A stretch of DNA of 64,000 nucleotides. Source: Pseudomonadota bacterium (GTDB lineage: Bacteria; Desulfobacterota; Desulfobacteria; Desulfobacterales; Desulfolunaceae). Made by a program: the position numbers and the translations under genes. Where the stretch lies: contig JAHIRD010000134.1 in NCBI GenBank assembly GCA_018818835.1, forward strand, positions 35,071 to 99,070, read 5' to 3'. This document shows positions 1 through 9,370 of this stretch, piece by piece. How positions within the stretch are numbered: the stretch's first letter is position 1; every line of letters begins with the position of its first letter. The notes under the pieces were generated by a model, which made no database searches, had not been told where the DNA came from, and saw nothing but the letters and a program-made list of their open reading frames with translations.

Positions 1-1
1 A

Positions 2-526
2 TACGACGACCTTGTAAAGACGGTTCAGGCCTTCAGCCACCTGCCCGATGGGTTTGAAAAGATCATAGTCGGAGAGCCCCTGTTGAATCTTGAAGACGAT
101 ATGAAAACCGTGACCCAGGCCATTATTGACAATCTGCCGCCCCAGAGGACGAAAAACGAGGCCGTGGTCTTGATGGGCCATGGCACTCCCCATCCGTCCA
201 ATGCATTTTATGCAGCCCTGATGTTTCATCTTCAGAGAAAAGATCCCCTTGTGTTTGTTGGGACAGTGGAAGGCTCTCCCGATATCACTGAGATCAAAGA
301 CATGATGGTGGAAAAAAAGATCAGCAAGGCCTGGCTGGTTCCCTTTATGTCTGTTGCGGGTGATCATGCCATGAATGATATGGCGGGAGATGAAGAGGAT
401 TCCTGGAAAAATATTTTGGGCAAGGCGGGTATTTCCTCCACGCCGGTGATGAAAGGGACAGCAGAATACGACAATATGGTGACGATCTGGATTGCTCATC
501 TGAAAACTGCCATGTCCTATCTGTAG
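2..526 (+). CDS. cbiK: Sirohydrochlorin cobaltochelatase CbiK, C-terminal part
   Basis: This is the last 174 residues of an anaerobic cobalt chelatase, which inserts cobalt into sirohydrochlorin early in oxygen-independent B12 synthesis. The frame is open from base 2, so the gene begins before the window; the TTG at 83 is only an internal codon. Visible family signatures are MGHGT near residue 57 (its histidine is expected to bind metal), the VEGSPD segment and the block PFMSVAGDHAMNDM followed by an acidic DEEDSW stretch. A cobalt chelatase suits a genome rich in corrinoid enzymes. A hairpin follows at 552-575. The family is clear; whether the N-terminus carries a signal peptide, as in some periplasmic CbiK proteins, cannot be seen. 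Confidence 0.92.
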   Translation, partial: YDDLVKTVQAFSHLPDGFEKIIVGEPLLNLEDDMKTVTQAIIDNLPPQRTKNEAVVLMGHGTPHPSNAFYAALMFHLQRKDPLVFVGTVEGSPDITEIKDMMVEKKISKAWLVPFMSVAGDHAMNDMAGDEEDSWKNILGKAGISSTPVMKGTAEYDNMVTIWIAHLKTAMSYL

Positions 527-551
527 AATTGATTCCAATGGAATGAAAACC

Positions 552-575
552 AAGGGCGATTCTCGAATCGCCCTT
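552..575. terminator. Perfect hairpin after cbiK
   Basis: A self-complementary stem of ten base pairs (AAGGGCGATT paired with AATCGCCCTT) with a four-base loop lies 26 bases after the cbiK stop. No T-run follows on the plus strand, so it may be an mRNA-end or processing hairpin rather than a classical terminator. Confidence 0.45.
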
Positions 576-587
576 AACGGAGGCCAT

Positions 588-843
588 ATGGTTGAGCTTT
601 TCCCCATCGGAGTGATCCGAACGCCTTTCAAACACAATAGGACTTTCAATTGTGAGGCTTCTTTCCGTTCATGATCATAGGGTTGAGATTGAAGGGATAG
701 ACGTGCTTGATAATACGCCACTTTTCGACATCAAGCCCTATGTACCTGTGTTTGATCAGCCGGAAGGGGAGGTGCGTTCAGGCTGGGTGGGGGCTTCAAA
801 GGGTGAGGGCGGTGAGAAAAGGTCTGATCATCGTTTTAAATGA
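588..843 (+). pseudogene. Remnant of tRNA methyltransferase TrmO (TsaA/UPF0066), internally deleted
   Basis: The ATG at 588, with a GGAGG-like site at 579-583, opens a frame reading MVELFPIGVIRTPFK, the usual start of TsaA/TrmO proteins, which methylate t6A37 of tRNA-Thr. That frame stops at 672. From about 652 another frame carries the family C-terminal half: RLLSV, then IDVLDNTPLFDIKPYVP and a GW motif, ending at 843. The roughly 60 to 70 codons that should lie between (the SAM-binding core with its CRPNPIG-type motif) are missing and the two parts are out of frame. I read this as one gene that lost its centre. The alternative, two unrelated small ORFs, is unlikely given the motif order. 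Confidence 0.8.
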
Positions 844-886
844 GCAAATCTCTGTAAAACAGCTAAATCCAGTAATATCAAATGCC

Positions 887-915
887 TTGACACATATCCA
901 ACCTTGTGGTATTTT
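887..915 (+). promoter_or_regulatory. Predicted sigma-70 promoter
   Basis: TTGACA at 887-892 and TATTTT at 910-915 are separated by 17 bases, about 100 bases upstream of the acidic repeat gene at 1014. The -35 box is perfect; the -10 box matches four of six. Confidence 0.5.
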
Positions 916-1013
916 TACTGAAGCTTTTTTCTATAGTTATTTAACATGCTTATCAAATTATTATTACTTTTAGCAAATATGTTGAATCGTTTATTCACTG
1001 GAGACAATCCCTT

Positions 1014-2939
1014 ATGGATGAAAAAAAACAGTCGGAAAAAGACTTGTTTGACCTTGATGATGAACTTATAGAACTGACCGATACGGTTCAAGACGAAGAA
1101 ATAATCGATTTAACAATTCCTCCTGATGATACTGATGATATTATTGACCTAACCCAGCCCGTTCAAACAAAAATTATGTCCCATTCAAGCGTCTCCAATG
1201 ATTTTGATGACGATGATATCATTGATCTTATGCAACCGGTCAACATGGCTGAAGGTTCACCGTTGGATCTATCCGGCATGGATGATTCAACTGAAGACAG
1301 TGCACCTGTTATGTTTGATGATGATAGTGATGAGATCATTGAGCTCGGAGATCCCGTGACCCAGATTCTGGATGATGATGACGGCCCTGTCGTCCCCGTA
1401 ATGGTTGACGAAGAAGAGAATATTTTAGATTTGTCAGAACCCGTGACTCAAATTCTGGATGAAGACAAGGTTCCCGCTGCAATCAAAAAAGATATTCAGG
1501 ATCCGTATGAATTTTCAACCCAGACTATGGAGGAAGAGCTCGTGGATCTGATGGGATCACTTGATGATGACGACGAGATCCTTGATCTGACTGATTCGGC
1601 TGGCCAGACCCTGGATGATGAATTTCTTGATCTGACAATACCGACAGATGATGATGAAATACTTGAACTGACCGATTCGGCTGATCAGACGCTGGACGAT
1701 GAAATTCTTGATCTGACCATACCGGCAGATGACGAAGATGAAATACTTGAACTGACCGATTCGGCTGACCAGACCCTGGACGATGAGATCCTCGATCTGA
1801 CAACGACAGTGGATGAAGATGCTGAAATACTTGAACTGACCGATTCGGCTGATCAGACCCTGGATGACGGGATCCTCGATCTTACCGATACAGCCACAAT
1901 GACCATAGACGAAGAGATCCTTCTTGACCTGACATACGCTGATGACGCCGAGGACGTTTCTGATCAGATGGAACCGCCTACACAGATTCTGGATGAATTG
2001 ACATCTGATTTCCCGGAATTAACTGTTCAAGATAATGATTTTGCGTCTTTTTCAGAGCAAACGAGTGATAATCTGCAATTCGATTTATCAGAAATTCCGA
2101 TATCTGATGAAAAACAACCCACCATCATCAATGCCGAACCGGTCAAGGGTGATTTTGATTTTGACAGTTTTGCAGAGCAAACATCAGACAACCTCAGGGT
2201 ACCTCTTTCAGATACACCTAAAACCTCAGAATTTTCGTCCTCTGATACGTATGATATGGATGATGAGATTATCGATCTGACTCTTGTGCCAGAAGATCTG
2301 GAGGCTTTAAGTGATTATGCCGATGGGGAATATTCCGATGTATCCGGATCGTCCTTGGACGATACCGTGGAGATGGATGCAAAAGAGGATGACCTGGATG
2401 ATTTCCTTGGAATGGATGTTGAAGAAGATACTCTTAATGATACTGCGGAAATATCATCTGTTCCCGATTCCGAAGATATGGACTCCTTGGTTTTCGATGA
2501 TACTGTGGTGGATGAATTCCTGGATTTGTCAGATATCGTTTCTGATTCAACCGAAGAACAGCTGGATCAAACCCAGGAAGACCTTATGGATATCACCTGG
2601 GATGATGGCCATGTTCCAGGGGCTGCCTTGGAAGAAACCATTGGCTTCTCAGAGCTGGAAGATGAAATTGATAAGGAAATCAGCAGTCACAAGCACGATG
2701 ACAAAAAAAGTATTACTGAGTCCTTGGGATTCGAAATTCCCAGTGAAAATCAAGAAGGAGAAGGAGCTACCCAGACAATCACCGTATCACAGGAACAGCT
2801 GGACCAGTCTGTGGAGCGTGTTCTCAGGAAACTGTACGGAGAAAAAATTGATGCCATTTTGACCGAAGTCATTGGTAAAACCGTTTCTCAGGATATTGAG
2901 CGGCTGAAAGGTCTTCTGGTACAACCTGAAGATAAATAA
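1014..2939 (+). CDS. Highly acidic low-complexity repeat protein with conserved-looking C-terminal helix
   Basis: I cannot assign a function to this 641-residue protein. It has no signal peptide or membrane segment. Residues 1 to about 580 are dominated by Asp and Glu and by a short motif, (D/E)-(D/E)-I-(I/L)-(D/E)-L-T, followed by a loose spacer, repeated well over a dozen times. Between about 1650 and 1900 the units (ILELTDSADQTLDDE-type) are almost identical at the DNA level, so they are young tandem duplications. The last 50 residues differ: an amphipathic, helix-like QEQLDQSVERVLRKL...ERLKGLL segment. I have a loose memory of similar tails on Desulfobacteraceae regulatory proteins, which I cannot verify. 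The start is supported by GGAG at 1000. A terminator follows. A cytosolic scaffold or binding protein is only a guess. Confidence 0.8.
   Translation: MDEKKQSEKDLFDLDDELIELTDTVQDEEIIDLTIPPDDTDDIIDLTQPVQTKIMSHSSVSNDFDDDDIIDLMQPVNMAEGSPLDLSGMDDSTEDSAPVMFDDDSDEIIELGDPVTQILDDDDGPVVPVMVDEEENILDLSEPVTQILDEDKVPAAIKKDIQDPYEFSTQTMEEELVDLMGSLDDDDEILDLTDSAGQTLDDEFLDLTIPTDDDEILELTDSADQTLDDEILDLTIPADDEDEILELTDSADQTLDDEILDLTTTVDEDAEILELTDSADQTLDDGILDLTDTATMTIDEEILLDLTYADDAEDVSDQMEPPTQILDELTSDFPELTVQDNDFASFSEQTSDNLQFDLSEIPISDEKQPTIINAEPVKGDFDFDSFAEQTSDNLRVPLSDTPKTSEFSSSDTYDMDDEIIDLTLVPEDLEALSDYADGEYSDVSGSSLDDTVEMDAKEDDLDDFLGMDVEEDTLNDTAEISSVPDSEDMDSLVFDDTVVDEFLDLSDIVSDSTEEQLDQTQEDLMDITWDDGHVPGAALEETIGFSELEDEIDKEISSHKHDDKKSITESLGFEIPSENQEGEGATQTITVSQEQLDQSVERVLRKLYGEKIDAILTEVIGKTVSQDIERLKGLLVQPEDK
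1650..1917 (+). repeat. In-frame tandem coding repeats
   Basis: Three to four units of about 80 to 95 bases, beginning near GAAATACTTGAACTGACCG, recur at about 1659, 1740 and 1825 with few differences. Each encodes the ILELTDSADQTLDD-type unit. Unit lengths differ by multiples of three, so the frame is kept. Confidence 0.75.
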
Positions 2940-2986
2940 AATTGTAAAAACCTTAAAAACATACTATAAAATTCATTTTTAATGAT

Positions 2987-3020
2987 AACTGGGAATTAGA
3001 TCATAGTTCCCAGTTTTTAT
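2987..3020 (+). terminator. Rho-independent terminator of the acidic repeat gene
   Basis: AACTGGGAA at 2987-2995 pairs with TTCCCAGTT at 3007-3015, followed by TTTATTATA. It separates the acidic repeat gene from valS. Confidence 0.8.
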
Positions 3021-3062
3021 TATATGAGGTATGATTTTTTAAAAAATTCGAGGTCGTTAGTT

Positions 3063-5717
3063 ATGAGTACAGAACAGCTGGATAAGGGGTATGAACCCCA
3101 TGATGTTGAACAGAGATGTTATGAATACTGGATGAAGGAAAAATTATTCTGCGCCGAAGAAAAACAAGGGAAAAAAGCCTTTTCCATTGTGATTCCTCCG
3201 CCCAATGTCACCGGTGTCCTTCATATGGGTCATGCATTGAACAACACCTTGCAGGATATTTTATGCCGGTACAGACGTCTGCGTGGAGATAATGTGTTGT
3301 GGATGCCCGGAACAGATCATGCCGGAATCGCAACCCAGAATGTGGTTGAAAAAAAACTGGCCACGGAAGGTGTTTCACGCCATGAAATCGGCCGGGAAAA
3401 ATTTGTTGAAAGGGTCTGGGCCTGGAAAGAGGAATCCGGAAATGCCATCATCAATCAGCTGAAGCGGATGGGTGCGTCGTGTGACTGGGACCGGGAACGT
3501 TTTACAATGGATGAAGGCCTTTCCAAAGCTGTTCGTAAGGTGTTTGTGGAGTTATACAAACAGGGCTTGATTTATAGGGGCAATTACATTATCAACTGGT
3601 GCCCTCGCTGCAACACGGCCCTGGCCGATCTTGAAGTGGATTTCGAAGACAAGCAGGGCAAGCTTTACCATATCAAATACCCCTTTGCTGACGGATCAGG
3701 CCATTTTGTTGTGGCCACCACCAGGCCCGAGACCATGTTCGGTGATACCGCCGTGGCCGTTAATCCGGATGATGAACGCTATAATAATATTACGGCCAAA
3801 ACCGTCAAACTGCCTCTTACCGACAGGGAGATTCCGATAATTCGTGATTCCTATGTGGAGATGGGTTTTGGAACCGGAGCCTTGAAAGTGACCCCGGCCC
3901 ATGATCCCAACGATTTCCATATTGGCCAACGACACAATCTTGAAAGCCCCAAGGTAATCAGTGATGAAGGTTTCATGCTTGAAGGGGCCGGACGCTTCCA
4001 AGGATTGACCCGGGAAGAATGTCGGAAACAAGCGGTTGAAGCCCTTGAAAAAGACGGCCTGATGGTCAAAATTGATGACCATGCCCACAGCGTGGGGCAT
4101 TGCTATCGCTGCAAGACCATCATCGAACCCAATCTGTCCAAACAGTGGTTTGTGAGCACAAAGCCCCTGGCCGAAAAAGCCATCAAAGCCGTGGAAGAGG
4201 GGAGAACCCGGATTATTCCCGAGCACTGGACCAAAACCTATTATGAATGGATGAACAATATCCGGGATTGGTGTATTTCCCGCCAGATCTGGTGGGGACA
4301 CAGGATCCCGGTGTGGACCTGTGATGACTGTGGTGAGATCATCGTTGAGCTGGACGATCCCACGGTGTGTCCCTCCTGTGCCAAAACAAATCTAAACCAG
4401 GACACGGATGTGCTGGACACCTGGTTCAGCTCAGCCCTATGGCCCTTTTCCACCATGGGATGGCCAGATCAGACAAGCCTCTTAAAGACCTTTTACCCCA
4501 CATCTACCCTGGTGACGGGATTTGATATACTTTTTTTCTGGGTGGCCCGTATGATGATGATGGGTTTGCATTTTATGGATGAAGTGCCTTTCAAGGATGT
4601 GTATATCCATGCCCTGGTCCGGGATGAAGAAGGCCAGAAAATGAGCAAATCCAAAGGAAATGTCATTGATCCCCTGACGGTCATCGACAGTTACGGAACC
4701 GATGCTTTTCGATTCACCCTCACCGCCTTTGCAGCCCAGGGTCGTGATGTGAAGATGTCTCTGGCCAGAGTGGACGGCTACCGCCATTTTATCAACAAGC
4801 TCTGGAATGCGGCTCGCTTCTCATTTATGCATCTGGATAAGGCCTATCCTGAACTGGACATGGAGCATATGAGCCTTGCGGATCACTGGATCCTGTCCAA
4901 ATTGAAGAAAGTCACTGATGAGGTGACCCTGACTCTGGATGAATACCGTTTCAATGAAACCGCCAACGCCCTGTATAAATTTGTCTGGAATGAATTCTGT
5001 GACTGGTACCTTGAAGCCTCCAAACCAGCCCTTTACGGTAAAAATGGCGATGCCTGTATGAACGCATCCAAGGCTGTTCTTTACAGGGTTCTCAAGGATA
5101 CCCTGATTTTGCTCCATCCGGTGATTCCCTTTGTCACCGAAGAAATCTGGGGGAAAATACCAGGTGTGACAGGGTCCATCATGACCGCCACCTATCCCGG
5201 TGATCGTGAGGGTCTTGTGGTCAATGAGACAGCCGAAAAGGATATGGATCTGGTCATGGGCGTCATTTCAGGCGTTAGAAACATCCGGGGCGAGATGAAT
5301 ATTGCTCCATCCATGAACCTTACCGCCCAGTTCCAGAGTGATGCAGACATGGTTCGAAACACAGCCAAAGAACACAAAGACCTGATCATGATTCTTTCAA
5401 GGCTGGATGCATTTGAGATCACCCCTGTGGGAGAAAAACCCCGATCATCTGCCACAGCCATTGTGGGTGACGGGAGCCTGTTTGTGAAACTTACGGGTGT
5501 CATTGATTTTGACAAAGAGACTGCGCGTCTTGAAAAAGCCATTGCCAAGCTTTCCAAGGAAGTGGAAGGGATTTCACGGAAACTCAATAATGAGGATTTT
5601 ATGGGCAAGGCCCCTGAAGATGTGGTGGAAAAGGTCCGGACCCAGCACCAGGAAGCCAGTGAAAAGCTGGATAAATACATGGAAAATATAGAAAAGATCA
5701 AACAAGCCCAACACTAA
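3063..5717 (+). CDS. valS: Valyl-tRNA synthetase
   Basis: This class Ia aminoacyl-tRNA synthetase charges tRNA-Val in the cytosol. Of 884 residues, the HIGH-type motif HMGH is at 54-57 and KMSKS at 526-530. Between them lies the editing (CP1) domain, with zinc-ribbon-like cysteines in CPRC and CDDC...CPSC. The C-terminal 70 residues form the coiled-coil arm usual in ValRS. The frame is open from an ATG at 3024, but that start sits at the foot of the preceding terminator. The ATG at 3063 has GAGG at 3050-3053 nine bases upstream and gives the normal family N-terminus. Length and motifs are complete. Confidence 0.97.
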   Translation: MSTEQLDKGYEPHDVEQRCYEYWMKEKLFCAEEKQGKKAFSIVIPPPNVTGVLHMGHALNNTLQDILCRYRRLRGDNVLWMPGTDHAGIATQNVVEKKLATEGVSRHEIGREKFVERVWAWKEESGNAIINQLKRMGASCDWDRERFTMDEGLSKAVRKVFVELYKQGLIYRGNYIINWCPRCNTALADLEVDFEDKQGKLYHIKYPFADGSGHFVVATTRPETMFGDTAVAVNPDDERYNNITAKTVKLPLTDREIPIIRDSYVEMGFGTGALKVTPAHDPNDFHIGQRHNLESPKVISDEGFMLEGAGRFQGLTREECRKQAVEALEKDGLMVKIDDHAHSVGHCYRCKTIIEPNLSKQWFVSTKPLAEKAIKAVEEGRTRIIPEHWTKTYYEWMNNIRDWCISRQIWWGHRIPVWTCDDCGEIIVELDDPTVCPSCAKTNLNQDTDVLDTWFSSALWPFSTMGWPDQTSLLKTFYPTSTLVTGFDILFFWVARMMMMGLHFMDEVPFKDVYIHALVRDEEGQKMSKSKGNVIDPLTVIDSYGTDAFRFTLTAFAAQGRDVKMSLARVDGYRHFINKLWNAARFSFMHLDKAYPELDMEHMSLADHWILSKLKKVTDEVTLTLDEYRFNETANALYKFVWNEFCDWYLEASKPALYGKNGDACMNASKAVLYRVLKDTLILLHPVIPFVTEEIWGKIPGVTGSIMTATYPGDREGLVVNETAEKDMDLVMGVISGVRNIRGEMNIAPSMNLTAQFQSDADMVRNTAKEHKDLIMILSRLDAFEITPVGEKPRSSATAIVGDGSLFVKLTGVIDFDKETARLEKAIAKLSKEVEGISRKLNNEDFMGKAPEDVVEKVRTQHQEASEKLDKYMENIEKIKQAQH

Positions 5718-5835
5718 GTTTAACATCCCTTGGTGTCGGATAAATTTCGTGTGAAGGCATTCCCAATGACCTTCTTGAAATGTGGCAAACGCAAAATTTT
5801 AAGAACCTCCCCGGGCTCGATTAAGGAGAAATGTG

Positions 5836-6084
5836 ATGAGTTATCCTAAAATTAAGCACGTCAAGGCCATTGCGAATAAATGCCTTTTTATAACATTTAC
5901 GAATAATATTAGTAAAATATACGATTGCACCCCATTGATGAAAGACGAGACCTTCAAACCGCTATTAAACGACAGTCTATTCATGTCAGTCAAAGCAGAT
6001 AAACATGGTTTTGGTATAAGTTGGTCTGATGAACTTGATCTTAGCGAATCCGAACTCTGGATCAATGGAATGATGGCTGAATAA
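5836..6084 (+). CDS. DUF2442 domain protein
   Basis: This 82-residue protein fits the DUF2442 family: a short beta-rich N-terminus ending in a NNISKIYD turn, a FKPLL...F segment, then GISWSDELDLSESELW, the family signature. DUF2442 proteins are small and of unknown biochemistry, often paired with DUF4160 in toxin-antitoxin-like arrangements; no such partner is visible here. AAGGAG at 5823-5828 supports the ATG at 5836 rather than the GTG one codon earlier. Confidence 0.75.
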   Translation: MSYPKIKHVKAIANKCLFITFTNNISKIYDCTPLMKDETFKPLLNDSLFMSVKADKHGFGISWSDELDLSESELWINGMMAE

Positions 6085-6179
6085 AATATTTTTAAATGAG
6101 TTGCTATCGTATGAGATTGTATAATTTCCATATTGGGTGTTAGTCGTAGACATTCTATTATTGCATTATAGAGATACAC

Positions 6180-7007
6180 ATGGAGCTAAACATAAAACAC
6201 CTCATTGAACTTGCCTTTGCCGAAGATATCGGGTCCGGTGATATCACATCCGACTTCGCCATTGAAGCTGATGCTAAAGGTGAAGGCTATATTGTGGCCA
6301 AGCAGGATCTGATTCTTGCCGGAGCGTGCATCGCCGAACAGGTTTTTAAAACACTTGACCCCTGTGCTGATATCACCGCGTTTTTTAAGGATGGTGACAC
6401 AGTGAAAACAGGTGAAACCGTCATGGAATTTAAGGGTCTGATGCGAGCCTTGCTCAAAGGTGAACGAACCGCTCTGAATTTTCTCCAACGCCTTTCCGGT
6501 ATTGCCACGAATGTCAGAAGCTACGCAGATGAAATGGCGGGTTCACGTGCCCGGCTGGTGGATACCCGAAAAACAATTCCCGGCTGGCGCGTCCTTGAAA
6601 AATACGCCGTCAGGGTGGGCGGGGCTTTCAATCACCGCATGTCCCTTTCAGACGGAGTACTGATCAAAGACAACCACATCGCTGCCTGTGGAGGCATTAA
6701 ACATGCCGTGGATAAAATTCGTCACCATGTGTCCCATCTGGTCAAGATTGAGGTGGAGGTCACTACCATGGACGAGATTCAGCAGGCCCTGGATGCTCGC
6801 GCTGATGTGATCATGCTTGACAATATGGATCTGGATCAGGTCCGAGATGCCGTGGCATTCATCGCTAAACGCGCTTTGGTGGAAGTCTCCGGTAATGTGA
6901 CCAAAGACCGTCTCAAAGACCTTGCCGCCACCGGGGTTGACATCATCTCCTCCGGTGCGTTGACCCACCAGGCCCGTGCCGTTGATTTGAGCATGCGGAT
7001 TAGGTAA
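6180..7007 (+). CDS. nadC: Nicotinate-nucleotide pyrophosphorylase (carboxylating)
   Basis: NadC (quinolinate phosphoribosyltransferase) converts quinolinate and PRPP to nicotinate mononucleotide, CO2 and pyrophosphate in de novo NAD synthesis. All 275 residues are present. Family motifs include ERTALNFLQRLSGIAT near residue 95, DTRKTIPG near 128-135, the R-x-GG-FNHR segment, the lysine-bearing IKDNH near 162, EVEV, IMLDN and a C-terminal SSGALTH phosphate-binding turn. The gene stands alone. No obvious Shine-Dalgarno sequence precedes the ATG (the upstream ATAGAGATACAC is weak), but no other start fits the family length better. No nadA or nadB is visible in the window. Confidence 0.96.
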   Translation: MELNIKHLIELAFAEDIGSGDITSDFAIEADAKGEGYIVAKQDLILAGACIAEQVFKTLDPCADITAFFKDGDTVKTGETVMEFKGLMRALLKGERTALNFLQRLSGIATNVRSYADEMAGSRARLVDTRKTIPGWRVLEKYAVRVGGAFNHRMSLSDGVLIKDNHIAACGGIKHAVDKIRHHVSHLVKIEVEVTTMDEIQQALDARADVIMLDNMDLDQVRDAVAFIAKRALVEVSGNVTKDRLKDLAATGVDIISSGALTHQARAVDLSMRIR

Positions 7008-7109
7008 GTATCCTTCTATTGAAATTGAGGGCACCACAGACCACTGTGTCCGGAAGTCACCCCGGAAGCTACTCTGGATGTTAATTTGTTAAGAATCCCT
7101 TCCGGAGGC

Positions 7110-7202
7110 ATGAGCCGACATGAGTTTCATGAGAATTTGAAGCTTAAAGATCATGAACAATATCTTAAGGCCAATTTATTAACTGCATTGGAAAAGGTCT
7201 GA
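7110..7202 (+). other. Possible small ORF or gene remnant
   Basis: A 30-codon frame starting MSRHEFHENL ends at 7202. It continues open upstream to about 7035 without a start, and the GGAGG lies only one base before its ATG, so it may be the tail of a lost gene at the edge of the restriction-modification zone. I do not recognise it. Confidence 0.25.
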
Positions 7203-7307
7203 TTGTAATGATCAAGCCCGACACACCCCGATGCAGTATGCAGAAATACCGACTGACCACAAAAAGTCACACCTTATTTAAAGGCGATAAATAAAGAGAG
7301 AAAACCC

Positions 7308-8658
7308 ATGCTTCAATATAACCCCGAGCTTAAATTAAAAATCGACCAGCTGTGGAATAAATTCTGGAGCGGCGGTATTTCCAATCCACTGACTGCCATT
7401 GAACAAATCACCTATCTTCTGTTTATGAAACGGCTGGACACACTGGATCTGTACAAGAAACAGTCAGATACTAAATCAACGGGTAAACGATACGTTTCGA
7501 AATTTGACGGCTTCTGGATTCCTCCGGAACACAGGGATAAGTTGAAGAAAGACCAAAAGCCATTTAGGGTGGAACGGCACACCCTAAGGTGGAGTGAGTT
7601 CAAAGACATGAAGGCCGAAGAGATGCTCCTGCATGTGCAAAACAAGGTTTTCCCCTTTCTCAAAGACATGAATGGGACGGACTCTAACTTTACCCATCAT
7701 ATGAAAAACGCGGTGTTTATTATCCCCAAACCGGCCCTCTTGGTCGAGGCGGTGAAAACCATCGACGAGATTTTTGATATTATGGCAAAAGACTCCAACG
7801 AAAAGGGTCATGCCTTTCAGGATATTCAGGGAGATGTCTATGAAATGCTGCTCTCTGAAATTGCCTCTTCTGGAAAAAACGGTCAGTTCAGAACCCCCCG
7901 CCATATCATTAAGCTGATGACCGAACTGGTTCAGCCTCAATTGGGTCACCGCATTGCCGATCCGGCCTGTGGGACTGGCGGTTTTTTGCTGGGAGCCTAT
8001 CAGTACATTTTAACCCAGTTGGCCTTCAATAAAGGTTCAACCCTTCTGACATCGGATGCTGAAAAAAAAAGGAACTGCTTGTGTGATCGTGCCTCAGGGG
8101 GTGTTGTTCAGTTCAGGCGGTGCCTTCAAGAGTCTGCGGCAGTTGCTGGTGGAACGCTGCGACCTGAAAGCCGTGATCACCATGCCCAGCGGTGTGTTTA
8201 AACCCTATGCCGGGGTCAGCACCGCAATCCTTCTTTTTACCAAAATATGGGGTCCCAAAGACACGGTCAGAACTCCGGCCACGGAACACACCTGGTTTTA
8301 TGACATGGGGGATGACGGTTATTCTCTGGATGACAAACGCAGCAAAAAAGACGGGCATGGCGATCTACAGGACATCATCGAAAAATTCCACGCACGCAAT
8401 CCAGAAACAGACACGGACCGAACGCAAAAATGGTTTGTGGTTTCATGGGAAGCAAGCAAAGATGAAGGTTATGATTTGAGCTTCAGCCGTTATCGTGAAG
8501 ATGTCTTTGAAGATATGGAATACGAAAGTCCTTCATTGATTTTGGATAAATTGATCAAGGCCGAAGTGGGCGATGCCAGTGAAGAGGATCTTGCCACGGT
8601 GAAGAGCGGAATTGTGCGGGAACTGCTGGCGTTAAAGGAGATGATCGGCAATGGGTGA
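7308..8658 (+). pseudogene. hsdM: Type I restriction-modification DNA methyltransferase HsdM, centre deleted and frameshifted
   Basis: The first frame (from ATG 7308) has the HsdM N-terminal helical domain (QLWNKFWSGGISNPLTAIEQITYLLFMKRLD) and then the methyltransferase start, including GQFRTPRHIIKLM and the SAM-binding motif ADPACGTGGFL near residues 218-228. Homology ends near 8045. The second frame (from about 8056) resumes with LKKKGTACVIVPQGVLF and the FKPYAGVSTAILLFTK block and runs to 8658. The segment between, which should hold the catalytic NPPF-type motif, is absent and the frames differ by one. The enzyme cannot be active. No hsdS or intact hsdR is seen. The first frame reads through to 8201 as nonsense. 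Confidence 0.88.
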
Positions 8659-9370
8659 CCACGAAACACACGAAAGGCACGAAAGGAAAAAACAGGTGGA
8701 AAATAGCTTGTTTGACCGGATTAGTGCCATTCTCGAACAGGCTATGAAGAACGTCGTCTGCTCGGTGAATTCCAATATGGTTATAGCTTATTGGCTCATC
8801 GGGCGGGAAATTTTTGAAGAGATTCAAGGCGGCGAACCACGGGCGGAATATGGGAAACAGGTCTTGGAAGAGTTGTCTGTAAACCTGAATTCGCGTTATG
8901 GATCGGGCTTTTCTGTGCCCAATCTCCAGAATTTTCGAAAATTGTATCAGGTGTTTCAGTCTCGTTTGGACATTCAGTACCCGGCGGGTACTAAATCTCC
9001 GGATACTGAAAAAGACAGTCATGGCAGCCACGAATCGTTCCTGCCCTCAAATCAGTACCCGGCAGGTACTGAATGGGTTTATGGTTTTCATCCGCAACTC
9101 TCTTGGTCGCATTACCGGGCTCTGATGCGGGTAAGCGATGAAAAAGCCAGGGCATTTTATGAACAGGAATCCGCAGAATGCGGTTGGACCAAAGCGCAGC
9201 TTGAGCGTCAGATTCAGTCATCTTACTATGAACGCATCCTCACAAATCATGGCGAGTCGGGCTTGCTTCCTGTCTGCCGGGAACGATTGCCCGGTGAGAG
9301 TTTGAACCCGATTCATGTGTTGAAATCGCCCTATGTACTTGAGTTTCTCGACCTGCCGGAAATGGTATAA
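8651..9370 (+). pseudogene. DUF1016 (YhcG-type) protein, truncated before its nuclease domain
   Basis: The 239-residue frame contains the DUF1016 N-terminal domain: SNMVIAYWLIGREI, then YGKQVLEELS and FSVPNLQNFRKLY. After a spacer with two near-copies of QYPAGT come LSWSHYRALMRV and the ERQIQSSYYERIL segment. Full family members continue after the LPEM region into a PDDEXK nuclease domain; here a stop follows LDLPEMV directly, so only the N-terminal half remains. It overlaps the hsdM remnant by eight bases (ATG inside the hsdM end), as expected for an R-M accessory gene. It may still be translated, but the nuclease is gone. Confidence 0.8.

Noticed and set aside
1650..1917. Regular repeats suggesting a CRISPR array
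   Set aside because: Units are in frame, protein-coding and without unique spacers; they are duplications in the acidic repeat gene.
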